Source: CAYYNP01 sp964472545 (GTDB lineage: Bacteria > Planctomycetota > Planctomycetia > Pirellulales > Thermoguttaceae). Taken from it: a stretch of 47,797 nucleotides of DNA. Where the stretch lies: assembly GCA_964472545.1 (NCBI GenBank), contig CAYYNP010000038.1, positions 1-47,797 of the forward strand, in the 5' to 3' direction. The notes under the pieces are model-generated. The model was not told where the DNA came from and made no database searches. It was given only the letters and a program-made list of their open reading frames with translations. The stretch's first letter is position 1. Each line of letters begins with the position of its first letter. Below, one piece after another: positions 16,980 through 24,863 of the stretch. Both the position numbers and the translations under genes were made by a program.

Positions 16980-17055
16980 GGGGTGCCATGCCCACGCTTG
17001 CGTGGGCATGCAGAGAACGCGACGAACATGCCCACGCTTGCGTGGGCATGGCACC
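16980..17055. repeat. Palindromic intergenic repeat (cccacgcttgcgtggg type), copy 2
   Basis: Contains ggggtgccatgcccacgctt at the left and the inverse gcttgcgtgggcatggcacc at the right, each with an internal cccacgcttgcgtggg palindrome. It separates the DUF6786 gene from the rhamnose-mutarotase-like gene and mirrors the copy at 15542-15621. Confidence 0.8.
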
Positions 17056-17090
17056 CGACACGTCGATTCGACGGGTGACCGAACACTCGA

Positions 17091-17639
17091 TCAGTCGGCA
17101 TGAAAGACCTCGGGGATACCCAGCCACTGCTCGCCGTCGGGGGTGCCGGGCAGGCGGGTCTGGCAGGGATCGGTCTCCTTCCACCAGCGTTGGGTTTCGG
17201 GGTCCTCGCCGATCTTGGCCATGTCGGCGTCGAAGTCGTCGCCGATGTACTCGAAGTAGCTGAACAGGTAGAGCTTGCCTTCCAGTTCGGCCATGTAGAT
17301 CGAGTAGTTGCGGATGTTCGACTGCTTGATCCGCTTGAGCACCGTGGGCCAGGTCTCGGCGTGCAGCTTGATGTAGTAGTCCTTCTTCTCCGGCTTCAGG
17401 CCGATCACCGAACCGAAACGCTGCACTTGCTTCGGCGCGGCTTCGGGTGCTGCTTCGGTGTCGGCGGCGACCGCTTCGACACAGGCAACGGGAGCGGGGC
17501 AGCATCGGGCCGCCCGCAGCCGAAACAGCTTCCGCTTGGCGGCGTCGGCCTGCGACGGGCCGGCAAGGTTCAAAGCCAGCCACGCGCCCAAGACGGCGGC
17601 GGCAGTCATCAAGGCAAATCGACCGAGTCGTTTCTTCAT
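17091..17639 (-). CDS. Exported L-rhamnose mutarotase-like protein
   Basis: A 182-aa protein. The N-terminal MKKRLGRFALMTAAAVLGAW is a signal peptide or anchor, followed by a linker rich in A, E and P. From about residue 73 it matches the L-rhamnose mutarotase family: FGSVIGLKPEKKDYYIKLHA with the Tyr-Tyr pair and catalytic His, then IRNYSIYMAELEGKLYLFSY and the WWKETDPCQ block. Classical RhaM is about 104 aa and cytoplasmic; the export signal and linker are additions. It probably interconverts anomers of rhamnose or fucose-like sugars outside the cytoplasm. A gaggagcc site precedes the start. Confidence 0.85.
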   Translation of the reverse strand: MKKRLGRFALMTAAAVLGAWLALNLAGPSQADAAKRKLFRLRAARCCPAPVACVEAVAADTEAAPEAAPKQVQRFGSVIGLKPEKKDYYIKLHAETWPTVLKRIKQSNIRNYSIYMAELEGKLYLFSYFEYIGDDFDADMAKIGEDPETQRWWKETDPCQTRLPGTPDGEQWLGIPEVFHAD

Positions 17640-17955
17640 CGTATGGCTCCTCTGTCTGCTGGAAACGTGCCCCGGCGGTTCTCAAAGCGGCGTGTCGCGG
17701 CCGGCCCATTTCCGGCTTAGACGACACTCCATTGTGGCATGCGTAGGCCGCATGTCAAGCAAAACCGTTACCCGCCGCAATCTGGAAGGTTGCCGGCATG
17801 CGTTCTATAATCGCGGCAACCCAAACTGGCGGCCTCTACGCCATTCTCGATCGCTCAGATGCCGAACGAGATCGACGGTTTGGTGAATAGCCGGGCGTTG
17901 GGAGCCAGTTCCGGCGAGCTTTCCCGCGATCGCGTTACTGCCATCGGAGGATCGG
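17640..17955. other. Divergent intergenic region, candidate promoters only
   Basis: No gene seen. The region separates the minus-strand mutarotase-like gene from the plus-strand serine hydrolase and must hold both promoters. A perfect -10-like tataat lies at 17806-17811 on the plus strand, but I see no good -35 box at the right spacing, so it is only a hint. Confidence 0.35.
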
Positions 17956-19224
17956 ATGAGACGTTGCGGTTGGTGTGGCCCGTCCACGCTCGTGCTTGCT
18001 ATCTGGGTGGTGGTTACGGCGGGAGACTCGGCCGCCGGCGAAAAGCCGAAGGTTCCCGTCACCGGTACACGCGTGCCGGAGTTGGCGTCGTTCGATCGGC
18101 TGATGATCGATCTGCTGCGCAAGTGGGAGGTCCCCGGCGGTGCGGTCGCGGTGGCCAAGGACGGGCGGCTGGTCTTCTCGCGGGGTTATGGGCTGGCCGA
18201 CGTTCAGCGGAAACGGCCCGTGCAGCCGGACGCCCTGTTTCGCATCGCCAGCGTCTCGAAGCCGATCACCGCTGCGGCCGTGTTGGTGTTGGTCGAAAAA
18301 GACCGGCTCGATCTCGACGCCAAGGCAATCGACCTGCTCGGCGATGTTAACCTGCCGGAAGGCAAGACGGTCGATCCGGCAGTGCGGGAGATTACTGTCC
18401 GCCAACTCCTGCACCACACGGCCGGCTTCGATCGCGGCAAGAGTTTTGACCCGATGCTGCGGCCGACGCCCGTCGTGGAGGCCATCGGCACCACGCCAGA
18501 GATGGCGGCAATCATCCGCTTCATGCTGCCGCGGCCGTTGGACTTCGAGCCGGGCACGCAATACGCGTACTCGAACTTCGGCTATTGCTTGCTTGGGCGG
18601 ATCATCGAGCAAGTGACCGGCAAGCCGTACGACGACGCGGTCAATCAACTGGTGCTGTATCCGGCCGGCATTCGCCGCATGAAGCTCGCGCGTACGCGGC
18701 GGGCCGATCGGGCCGACGGCGAAGTCTGCTACTATCCGCCGCCGGGATCGAAGCCGGTCGAGTCGGTCTTTTCAGATGACAAGAAGCCCGTGCCGACGCC
18801 CTACGGCCGATTCTACATCGACGCCATGGACGCCCACGGCGGCTGGCTGGCCTCGGCGTCCGATCTGGTCCGTTTCGCTACGCACGTCGACGGCAGCCGA
18901 AGCCCCGGGCTGCTCAAGCCGGCTACGCTGCGTTTGCTCCAATCGCGTCCCGCGCCGCCGGTTTCGGTCGATGCAGACGCCTATTACGGGCTCGGCTGGA
19001 TGGTCCGGCCGGTGGGCGACTCGGCCAACTGGTGGCACGCCGGCAGCCTGCCCGGCACGCGTTCGCTACTGGTCCGCACCCACCACGGCATGGTCTGGGC
19101 CGCGGTATTCAACGGCTCCCCCCGCAACGGCAACGCCTTTGCCGCCGAGTTGGATCGGGGCCTGTGGCGAGCCTTCGATCAGGTGAAGAGTTGGCCGGAG
19201 CATGACCTATTTGGCGGCAAATGA
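17956..19224 (+). CDS. Secreted serine hydrolase, class C beta-lactamase / penicillin-binding fold
   Basis: A 422-aa exported protein. A signal peptide (STLVLAIWVVVTAGDSAAG) is followed by the beta-lactamase/transpeptidase-like domain. The nucleophile motif SxxK is SVSK at residues 99-102, the YxN-type motif is in YAYSNFGYCLLG, and the third motif is the HAG of NWWHAGSLPGTRS. These proteins (beta-lactamase family, PF00144) act as esterases, D-amino-acid peptidases or peptidoglycan hydrolases; the substrate cannot be read here. The ATG follows ggaggatcgg closely. Length and motifs are complete. Confidence 0.92.
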   Translation: MRRCGWCGPSTLVLAIWVVVTAGDSAAGEKPKVPVTGTRVPELASFDRLMIDLLRKWEVPGGAVAVAKDGRLVFSRGYGLADVQRKRPVQPDALFRIASVSKPITAAAVLVLVEKDRLDLDAKAIDLLGDVNLPEGKTVDPAVREITVRQLLHHTAGFDRGKSFDPMLRPTPVVEAIGTTPEMAAIIRFMLPRPLDFEPGTQYAYSNFGYCLLGRIIEQVTGKPYDDAVNQLVLYPAGIRRMKLARTRRADRADGEVCYYPPPGSKPVESVFSDDKKPVPTPYGRFYIDAMDAHGGWLASASDLVRFATHVDGSRSPGLLKPATLRLLQSRPAPPVSVDADAYYGLGWMVRPVGDSANWWHAGSLPGTRSLLVRTHHGMVWAAVFNGSPRNGNAFAAELDRGLWRAFDQVKSWPEHDLFGGK

Positions 19225-19393
19225 CGATACCATTGGCGATGCGTAGCCTGATGTTAAACTGGGAAATCTTGATGCCAAGATAGGTCGTTTCATCAACTCT
19301 TCCGGGTTATGCAGAATCCCGATCGCCCGCCCCCAGACCATTGACTTTTCTGGAGAAGATGCGATACTGGGGAAAGATACAACGATTTCATAT

Positions 19394-19592
19394 GCCCCAT
19401 TGAGGCAGTTGCTGGCGTAACACGAAGCGAGGCAGCGTTCCGGACACCCTATCTGGCGTAGTGGCATCGGTCCATTGCGATCGTCTGTGGGTGTGAGTTC
19501 GGGTTGACCGAACTGGTTTCCTTTGAGTTTCACGGCGGAGATGATCCGTCTGTACACATTGGCATTTCGACACCAAGTAATGAGGCACTACG
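19394..19592 (+). promoter_or_regulatory. Conserved PEP-CTERM-gene leader, copy A
   Basis: The sequence directly upstream of the LamG PEP-CTERM gene shares ordered blocks with 20428-20621, the reverse complement of 23687-23894 and the reverse complement of 40004-40185. The blocks are cccattgaggcag, ttgcgatcgtctg and a final gagatgatccgtctgtaca. This is the most diverged copy. It could be a shared promoter/5'UTR control element or a dispersed repeat. The rest of 19225-19393 shows nothing. Confidence 0.6.
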
Positions 19593-20408
19593 ATGTTCCG
19601 GCTTGCGATCTCGTCCGCTGTGGTGGCTGTGTCCTTGGGGCTGAGCGATACTCCCGCAAACTCGGATACCGTTCTCTACTATGAGTTTGAGGAAGGCCCG
19701 CAGAACCAACAGGCGAGTCTTGTTCTCGACTCCGGTCCGAGCAACAGCATTGGCACGGCATTTCAAGTGGGTGCGGCTACCCGACCGGTCTATCGCGACA
19801 CGTTGCCCGCGGGGCTTCAACTTGAGTTTTTCGGAAACGGCGAGCGAGTTCCATCTGCTGCATCGTACGTTCAAGTCATGGACACCGGAGTTTCGCCGCT
19901 CGACCTGACGGGGCCCTTGACTGTGGAGGCGATTATTCGCCCCGACGTGATTCGTCAGCAAGTGATCGTCCGCAAGAGTGGGGGACACGCAAGATCAGGA
20001 TACTATCTCGACATGGACCACGACGGTCACGTGTCCTTTCGCATACAGGACGACTTCACGAGAACAATTGGCAGTACGATCTTACAGCCCGAGACAACCT
20101 ATCACGTGGCGGGTACCTGGGATGGCTCAACGATCAAGGTCTACGTCGATTATCAGCTTGATGGTACGTTCGGGTACAACGGGCCGCTTGTTGCGAACGA
20201 TGACGAGCTTGGCATCGGAGCCATATTGCGAACGAATGGCACGATTGGCCAAGGTTATGCCGGCTTGATTGACTCGGTGAGGATTAGCGACGTCGCGTTG
20301 ACGCCGTCCGGGTTCTTGCCCATCCCCGAACCGTCGACTCTTGTTCTCCTGACCATTGGCGCCGTAGGGCTAATTGCCCTCGGCTGGCGAAAACGCAAGA
20401 AGGCCTGA
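19593..20408 (+). CDS. LamG-domain PEP-CTERM protein
   Basis: A 271-aa secreted protein. A signal peptide (MFRLAISSAVVAVSLGLSD) is followed by a concanavalin/LamG-like domain over residues ~27-240, with VLYYEFEEG, LTVEAIIRPD, TYHVAGTWDGSTIKVYVD and GLIDSVRISDVAL as typical strands. The PEP-CTERM sorting tail comes last: PEPSTLVLLTIGAVGLIALG, then WRKRKKA. Such tails are recognised by an exosortase (EpsH/XrtA-type) at the membrane. The LamG domain probably binds carbohydrate in the extracellular matrix. No exosortase gene is in the window. Confidence 0.9.
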   Translation: MFRLAISSAVVAVSLGLSDTPANSDTVLYYEFEEGPQNQQASLVLDSGPSNSIGTAFQVGAATRPVYRDTLPAGLQLEFFGNGERVPSAASYVQVMDTGVSPLDLTGPLTVEAIIRPDVIRQQVIVRKSGGHARSGYYLDMDHDGHVSFRIQDDFTRTIGSTILQPETTYHVAGTWDGSTIKVYVDYQLDGTFGYNGPLVANDDELGIGAILRTNGTIGQGYAGLIDSVRISDVALTPSGFLPIPEPSTLVLLTIGAVGLIALGWRKRKKA

Positions 20409-20427
20409 ATACAATCCAACTCTCTAC

Positions 20428-20621
20428 TCCCAGGCGATGAGCCGGAGGCAGCTTTCCCGACGCGCTTCTCTGACGTTGCGGCTTTGTCCGTGATGATCGT
20501 CCGGCGTGTCGAGGTGATCCGTGTTGCTGCGGGTCAGATTCCCATTGGTCTTGAAGACGGAGAGACTTCGTCCGCGTATAGCGTTCTTGAATTGATGTTG
20601 TAGCACGAAGGAGGCGATACG
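20428..20621 (+). promoter_or_regulatory. Conserved PEP-CTERM-gene leader, copy B
   Basis: Upstream of the double PEP-CTERM gene. Shared blocks in order: gaggcagctttcccgacgcg, gacgttgcggctttgtccgt, ggcgtgtcgaggtgatccgt, gcgggtcagattcccattgg, then ttgaattgatgttgtagcac and aaggaggc as the ribosome-binding site. Copies C and D match it best in the middle block gtgtcgaRgtgatccgt. Confidence 0.7.
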
Positions 20622-22166
20622 ATGTTCCGATCAGCGGCGTGCTCTGCAATGCTCTTGCTGTTGGCTCTGGGAGAGCAGGCCCGGGCGGATGCGATCAACG
20701 TTGCCCTCGGCAAACCGGTTACCGGATCGGGATTCTGGGGAGAGTCGGGCACCACGGGCGGCGAGATCTTTCCGTTCGATAACGTGACCGACAATCAGTT
20801 CAATGACACGGGAGCTCCCGGAAACTGGTCGTTTTGGCGCGGACATCCGCAACTTCAGAATTGGATCACGATCGACCTGGAGGAGGAATTCGTGATCGAC
20901 ACGTTTGACGTCCAAAACACACATAACCGGCAGTTCAACGACACGCAGACGCGTCGCTTCACCATCTCCGTCTCCACCGACAACTCGACCTTCACACCGG
21001 TAGTCGACGACTCGTTGCAGAGCGTGACCGGAACGGGACACGACATCCCGATCGAGACCTTCCGGATCGCACCGGTATCCGCTCGATACGTTCGATTCGA
21101 TATCCTCAGCACCGACGGGGCCGGCGGCGGTCTGAATGAACTCGCGGTGTACGCCGTTCCCGGACCTTCCGCCCTGATCCTGTTGGGCGTGGGCTGCGTT
21201 AGCCTCCTGGCGTTTGCCTGGAGACGGAAGAGACGAGCGGCTTCTTTGCTGATGGCTGGGGTGATTGGGATGGCGGGCGTGGGCGAGACTTCGGCGGCAG
21301 GCGTCAGCTATTCGGAAGCCGTCTTGGCCGACAATCCGATCGGATACTGGCGGCTGGGGGAAACCGGCGGCTCGATTGCCGTCGATGCTTCCGGCCATGG
21401 CTTACACGGCAGCTACCGGGGCGGTGTCGCGCTCGACGAACCGGGGGCTCTTCGTACGGCTCCGGATCGGTCGGCGTTGTTCAACGGCCAAACCGGCTAC
21501 GTTGACGTGGGAGCCCGACCGAGCCTGAATCAACTCACCAACGATTTCACCATAGAAGCCTGGCTCAAGCACCGGCAAGACGAATGGGCCGCGATCGTCT
21601 CCACGCGCGTACGCTCCGGTACCCGTTCGGGATACGCCTTCGGCCTGACGGACAACGACTTCATCTTCGCTCCGAACTTGCCCTACTTCACGCTCTTCGG
21701 AGTCGGCGACTACGTCCTTGACTCGGCCGTTCCGAGCGACCAGTGGACCCAACTGGTGGTCGTTTTCGACGCCTTGAACCGGGCCAGTTTCTACGTCAAC
21801 GGTGAACTCGAAGGGACGATTGCGGCAGCCGCGTCGGCCAGGCCCAACTCGCAGACGCTGAACATCGGAAGGAACCCGGTGCTTGGCGGGGCCGGGCATC
21901 ACAGCAACTTCGGCGGCAACCTCGACGAAGTCGCCATCTACGGCACGGCACTGACTGCCGAGAGAATTCGAGCACACTATCTGGCGGCAGTGCCGGAACC
22001 GAATTGTCTGTGCCTCATCGGCATTGGCGGCGTAGGCCTCCTTGCGTTTGGGCTTAGACGAAATAGACGGGCGACCAATCGAGCGACCAACCGGGCGACC
22101 AACCGGGCGACCAACCGGGCGACCAACCGGGCGACCAACCTCTTCAAGAACATGGTGCCCTTGTAG
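20622..22166 (+). CDS. Double PEP-CTERM protein: discoidin domain + sorting tail + LamG domain + sorting tail + RATN repeats
   Basis: One uninterrupted 514-aa frame encodes what look like two complete PEP-CTERM proteins head to tail. Residues 1-23 are a signal peptide. Residues ~24-177 form an F5/8-type (discoidin) domain (NVALGKPVTGSG, NWITIDLEEEFVIDTFDV, ARYVRFDILSTDGAGGGLNE). Residues 179-205 are a sorting tail (VPGPSALILLGVGCVSLLAF, then AWRRKRR). Residues 206-226 look like a second signal-peptide core (ASLLMAGVIGMAGV, ending TSAAG). Residues 228-455 are a LamG-like domain. Residues 457-483 are a second sorting tail (VPEPNCLCLIGIGGVGLLAF). The last part is six RATN repeats and LFKNMVPL. 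A fused pair of genes is the simplest reading; an internal translation start is possible. A ribosome-binding site (aaggaggc) precedes the ATG. Confidence 0.88.
   Translation: MFRSAACSAMLLLLALGEQARADAINVALGKPVTGSGFWGESGTTGGEIFPFDNVTDNQFNDTGAPGNWSFWRGHPQLQNWITIDLEEEFVIDTFDVQNTHNRQFNDTQTRRFTISVSTDNSTFTPVVDDSLQSVTGTGHDIPIETFRIAPVSARYVRFDILSTDGAGGGLNELAVYAVPGPSALILLGVGCVSLLAFAWRRKRRAASLLMAGVIGMAGVGETSAAGVSYSEAVLADNPIGYWRLGETGGSIAVDASGHGLHGSYRGGVALDEPGALRTAPDRSALFNGQTGYVDVGARPSLNQLTNDFTIEAWLKHRQDEWAAIVSTRVRSGTRSGYAFGLTDNDFIFAPNLPYFTLFGVGDYVLDSAVPSDQWTQLVVVFDALNRASFYVNGELEGTIAAAASARPNSQTLNIGRNPVLGGAGHHSNFGGNLDEVAIYGTALTAERIRAHYLAAVPEPNCLCLIGIGGVGLLAFGLRRNRRATNRATNRATNRATNRATNRATNLFKNMVPL
22068..22139 (+). 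repeat. 12-bp tandem repeat, six units
   Basis: Six units close to cgggcgaccaac, encoding RATN six times in the hydrophilic tail after the second PEP-CTERM arginine cluster. Units 3-6 are almost identical, which suggests recent slippage expansion; the frame is preserved because the unit is 12 nt. Confidence 0.9.
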
Positions 22167-22470
22167 TTTGACGTCGGGGTTACCACAATTCTCGGATCGC
22201 AGATCGTCGCCGGCGAGTTTGATCTCGGGCGGTCGTTGTTCGGCATCCCCTTTCTGTCGGCAACGGCTTTTTCTCGGTTCAAACGCCGCGATGACCGTCT
22301 GTGGAAAGGTCACCGTAACCGTGGAAAGGACCGAGGGGCGGCTCACCGTCATCGGCGCATGCATGTATCTGATAGCCGCAGACCGGCCGTTCGCCCCGCC
22401 GCCGGTTAAGAAAGGTCCGCACAAGAAAGGTCCGGACAGGTCAGAGTGACTCGCACTGAGTACACCGTCT
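22167..22470. other. Intergenic region without recognised features
   Basis: Lies between two convergent PEP-CTERM genes. Apart from a small direct repeat (aagaaaggtccgcac / aagaaaggtccggac near 22410-22440) I see no gene or clear terminator. Confidence 0.5.
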
Positions 22471-23043
22471 CTATCCGCAAGCGCCCCGCCGCCGCCACCG
22501 CCAAGCACCGCAGCCAACCGCGGCGATCACGCACAACAGCCCCACCGAGGGCTCGGGGCAGATGGTGATCTCGCCCGCCCCTCCCCCGTGGGTGAAGCTG
22601 GCGTACTCGAAACGAATGGCATCGCTGAGAAGCAAGTCCTGCAATTCTCGATGCGTGCCGGGAGGATTCGCCAAAATGTTCTGCAAGTTGCCCACATAGA
22701 CGTCCTCATAGACGAACCCCTCGCCGAAAGTGGCCTCGCCCAAGACGTTTCGGTTGGCGGAGAACAGGGCGACTGGGAACTGGCTGGTGGGCAGTTCCGT
22801 ATGGTTTTGGACGTAGTCGGCCAGATCGTCGCGGAAGAGCCCGTCGCTGATGAAGTTCCAGGTGTTCACGTCGTTGGCCGAAACCCAGAGGTCGCCGAGG
22901 CAATACGTGGCCTCCGCGGTTCCGAGCGCGGCGGAGGCGACGTTGGCCGCGTGCGAATGCTCGGACTCGCAAGTCAGACACTCCGCCTTCGCTTGGGCGG
23001 TCGAGGTCAAAACGAACAGCAGACACCATACAGATCGTTTCAT
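22471..23043 (-). CDS. PEP-CTERM protein, tandem paralogue 2
   Basis: A 190-aa secreted protein of unknown function. A signal peptide (MKRSVWCLLFVLTSTAQAKA) is followed by ECLTCESEHSHAANVAS, a mature domain with ATYCLGDLWVSANDVNTWNF and FVYEDVYVGNLQNILANPPG, and the sorting tail PEPSVGLLCVIAAVGCGAWR plus WRRR. It aligns over its full length with the neighbouring gene at 23117-23686. Both keep a Cys-x-x-Cys pair and His residues right after the signal peptide and an RFEYASF block before the tail. The upstream spacer is only 73 nt and lacks the conserved leader, so it is probably co-transcribed with its paralogue. Confidence 0.85.
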   Translation of the reverse strand: MKRSVWCLLFVLTSTAQAKAECLTCESEHSHAANVASAALGTAEATYCLGDLWVSANDVNTWNFISDGLFRDDLADYVQNHTELPTSQFPVALFSANRNVLGEATFGEGFVYEDVYVGNLQNILANPPGTHRELQDLLLSDAIRFEYASFTHGGGAGEITICPEPSVGLLCVIAAVGCGAWRWRRRGACG

Positions 23044-23116
23044 CGTGCACCACCTTTCCGTTGTCTCTGTTTGAGAGTATGCTCCGCTAGCCCTTCGGCC
23101 GCGGCCGGTAGCGGTT

Positions 23117-23686
23117 CTATGAACGAACGGCCCGTCTTCGCCGCCGCCAAACGGCCCAGCCTACCGCCGCGATAAGGCACAGCAATCCGGCCGAAGGCTC
23201 GGGGCAGATGACCAGGTCGCTCGTGCCGGCGGGAGAGCCAAAGCTCGCGTACTCGAACCGAATCGCTCCGCTCTGGAAAAGGTCCTCTAATTCCTGAACC
23301 GTTCCGGGCGGATCGACAAAGAGGCCGTCGATGTCGCCCACAAAGATATCCTCGTAGACAAGCGGTGCGCCGAAGTTGGCCTCGCCCACATAGTTTGGGT
23401 TGGCGGACACGAAGATGCCCCAGGGCGCCGTCGGCAAGTCGGTATGATCCCTGACGTATACGTCGACGTCGTGCCGGAAGAGCCCCTCGGTGATCAAGTT
23501 CCAAGCATTCACCCCGTTGGCCGCGACCCTCAACTCGCCGAGGCAATACGTGATCTCTGCCGTTCCCGGCGCGAGCGACGCCAGGCTGGCCGCGTGCGCA
23601 TCGTGGTCTTCGCAAGGCAGGCATTCTGCCCTCGCTCCCGCGGCCATGGCCAGAACGACCGTCAGACACAGCATTGATCGCTTCAT
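23117..23686 (-). CDS. PEP-CTERM protein, tandem paralogue 1
   Basis: A 189-aa secreted protein. A signal peptide (MKRSMLCLTVVLAMAAGARA) is followed by ECLPCEDHDAHAASLAS, a domain containing EITYCLGELRVAANGVNAWN and YEDIFVGDIDGLFVDPPGTV, and the sorting tail PEPSAGLLCLIAAVGWAVWR with an arginine run. It is a clear duplicate of the gene at 22471-23043. The domain is not one I recognise. It is preceded by the conserved leader (copy C) and a strong aaggaggc site, so it is the likely first gene of a two-gene unit. Confidence 0.85.
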   Translation of the reverse strand: MKRSMLCLTVVLAMAAGARAECLPCEDHDAHAASLASLAPGTAEITYCLGELRVAANGVNAWNLITEGLFRHDVDVYVRDHTDLPTAPWGIFVSANPNYVGEANFGAPLVYEDIFVGDIDGLFVDPPGTVQELEDLFQSGAIRFEYASFGSPAGTSDLVICPEPSAGLLCLIAAVGWAVWRRRRRAVRS

Positions 23687-23894
23687 CGTGACGCCGCCTC
23701 CTTAGTGCTTAAACCTCAATTCAAATGACGTATCTACGGACGGACCTTCTCCGCCTGGGAAAATCGGGGGAATCTGACCCGCAAACAAACGGATCACTTC
23801 GACGCGCTAGACGATCGCAACGGAACACAGCCGCAACGGGAGATTGCGCGTCGGGAGAGCTGCCTCGTGGTGGAGTTCGTGTGCCTCAATGGGG
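23687..23894 (-). promoter_or_regulatory. Conserved PEP-CTERM-gene leader, copy C
   Basis: Read on the minus strand towards the gene: cccattgaggca, gaggcagctctcccgacgcg, ccgttgcggctg, gcgatcgtctagcgcgtcga, agtgatccgt, gcgggtcagattccc, gaaggtccgtccgtag, ttgaattgaggtttaagcac and taaggaggc. The order and orientation relative to the gene are the same as in copies A, B and D. The remaining gene-free bases to 24009 show nothing else. Confidence 0.7.
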
Positions 23895-24009
23895 CGAACG
23901 TGAATTCCTAACTGGGCACTAGTATGCCATGTTCCCTGGAATTGTCAAGTATCCCCAGGCGGCGGAAACACGATTCTCCCACCCGGCCGAGGGATTGCAC
24001 TTGCCTATC

Positions 24010-24156
24010 TTATTGCCGCCGTCTCTTTCCACGCCACCCAAACGCCGCCAGCCCCGCCAGGCCGACGATCGCCAACACCACCACCGACGGTTCGGGAATC
24101 GCGTAGCCTTCGACTGTGAACCGCGTGGCGTTGATCGAGGGCGTGGTCCGATGCCC
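24010..24156 (-). pseudogene. PEP-CTERM gene remnant (3' end only)
   Basis: The frame ending at 24010 encodes NATRFTVEGYAIPEPSVVVL, then AIVGLAGLAAFGW and RGKRRRQ, a textbook PEP-CTERM tail with a few preceding residues. Upstream the reading frame dissolves into low-quality sequence with no signal peptide or domain. It is the last surviving piece of a third or fourth PEP-CTERM gene in this island. Confidence 0.7.
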
Positions 24157-24334
24157 CCACTCCCATCGCCCGGGGCTCCGCTCACGGATTCGCTCTTCAG
24201 GTGTCCCGTTGATCCCGTCATCCCGTCTTCGTCTCTTCTCTTTCCCGTCGATCCCGCCTTTGCCTCCCCCCAACCAACCACAAGCTCCGACGATCGGCCG
24301 GGCATCGCACGCGGCCAGGGGGTCACGAGACAAT

Positions 24335-24514
24335 TCAGCGGCAGAAATCGAGATCATCGGTCGGATCATTTGGATAGGCGTAACTGTCCGGTAGAAGCCG
24401 CTCCAGTTCGACAAGTCGGTCGGCGATCTGCTCGCTCCGTTCGTCCAGTTCGTCCGCCTCGCGCCGCAGCCGTTCGTACTCGGCGATCAAGGTCGCTTCG
24501 TCTGGTGTCGTCAT
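24335..24514 (-). CDS. Small coiled-coil protein, unknown function
   Basis: A 59-aa frame from the ATG at 24514. Residues 8-45 form a charged amphipathic helix (EATLIAEYERLRREADELDE, RSEQIADRLVELERLLP) predicting a coiled coil; the tail is acidic (DPTDDLDFCR). No family recognised. The composition is protein-like rather than random, but the gene is short and lacks a strong ribosome-binding site. Confidence 0.5.
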   Translation of the reverse strand: MTTPDEATLIAEYERLRREADELDERSEQIADRLVELERLLPDSYAYPNDPTDDLDFCR

Positions 24515-24535
24515 GGGGAAACCCGTGCAATCAAA

Positions 24536-24616
24536 AAAGGGAACGCTGGACACCACACCGCTCCCCGGACCCCCGCAAGAGGGCACAGACGAACAGCACG
24601 GGCCAGCGTTCCCTTT
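24536..24616. repeat. 14-bp perfect inverted repeat (hairpin)
   Basis: Positions 24536-24549 (aaagggaacgctgg) and 24603-24616 are exact reverse complements separated by 53 nt. It lies upstream of the small coiled-coil gene and before the nuclease operon. It could be a bidirectional terminator-like structure or a small dispersed repeat; no T-run follows the right arm. Confidence 0.55.
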
Positions 24617-24785
24617 CGGGGAACGGGCCAACGTGCTACTTCGTCTGTTCAAGGACCTTGCGGCCCAGGCTTGCGGTTTCCGGAGAAGCAGCGGGACGCC
24701 CGAAGACGTCCGATCAAGTTGTCAATCCACAGTCTAGGCCCAAAGGCCGACCCATGCAAGCTGCCCGCGCCCTCTTCTCGCCCCC

Positions 24786-24814
24786 TTGCGCTGCCCTCCA
24801 ATATGGGCTACAAT
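24786..24814 (+). promoter_or_regulatory. Candidate sigma70-type promoter of the nuclease operon
   Basis: ttgcgc at 24786-24791 and tacaat at 24809-24814 are separated by 17 nt, which is ideal. They lie about 50 nt before the first start codon of the three-gene operon. Match quality is good for the -10 and partial for the -35. Confidence 0.5.
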
Positions 24815-24863
24815 CTACCGATTGTTATGGGGTATTCTGCGTTGCATTGCAGGAGGCGGGCGT

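Noticed and set aside
22068..22139. CRISPR-like array
   Set aside because: The 12-bp units are adjacent without spacers and encode RATN in frame, so this is a coding tandem repeat.
21402..22517. Minus-strand protein with VGRP repeats
   Set aside because: It is the antisense of the RATN repeat and LamG domain; no start context or family.
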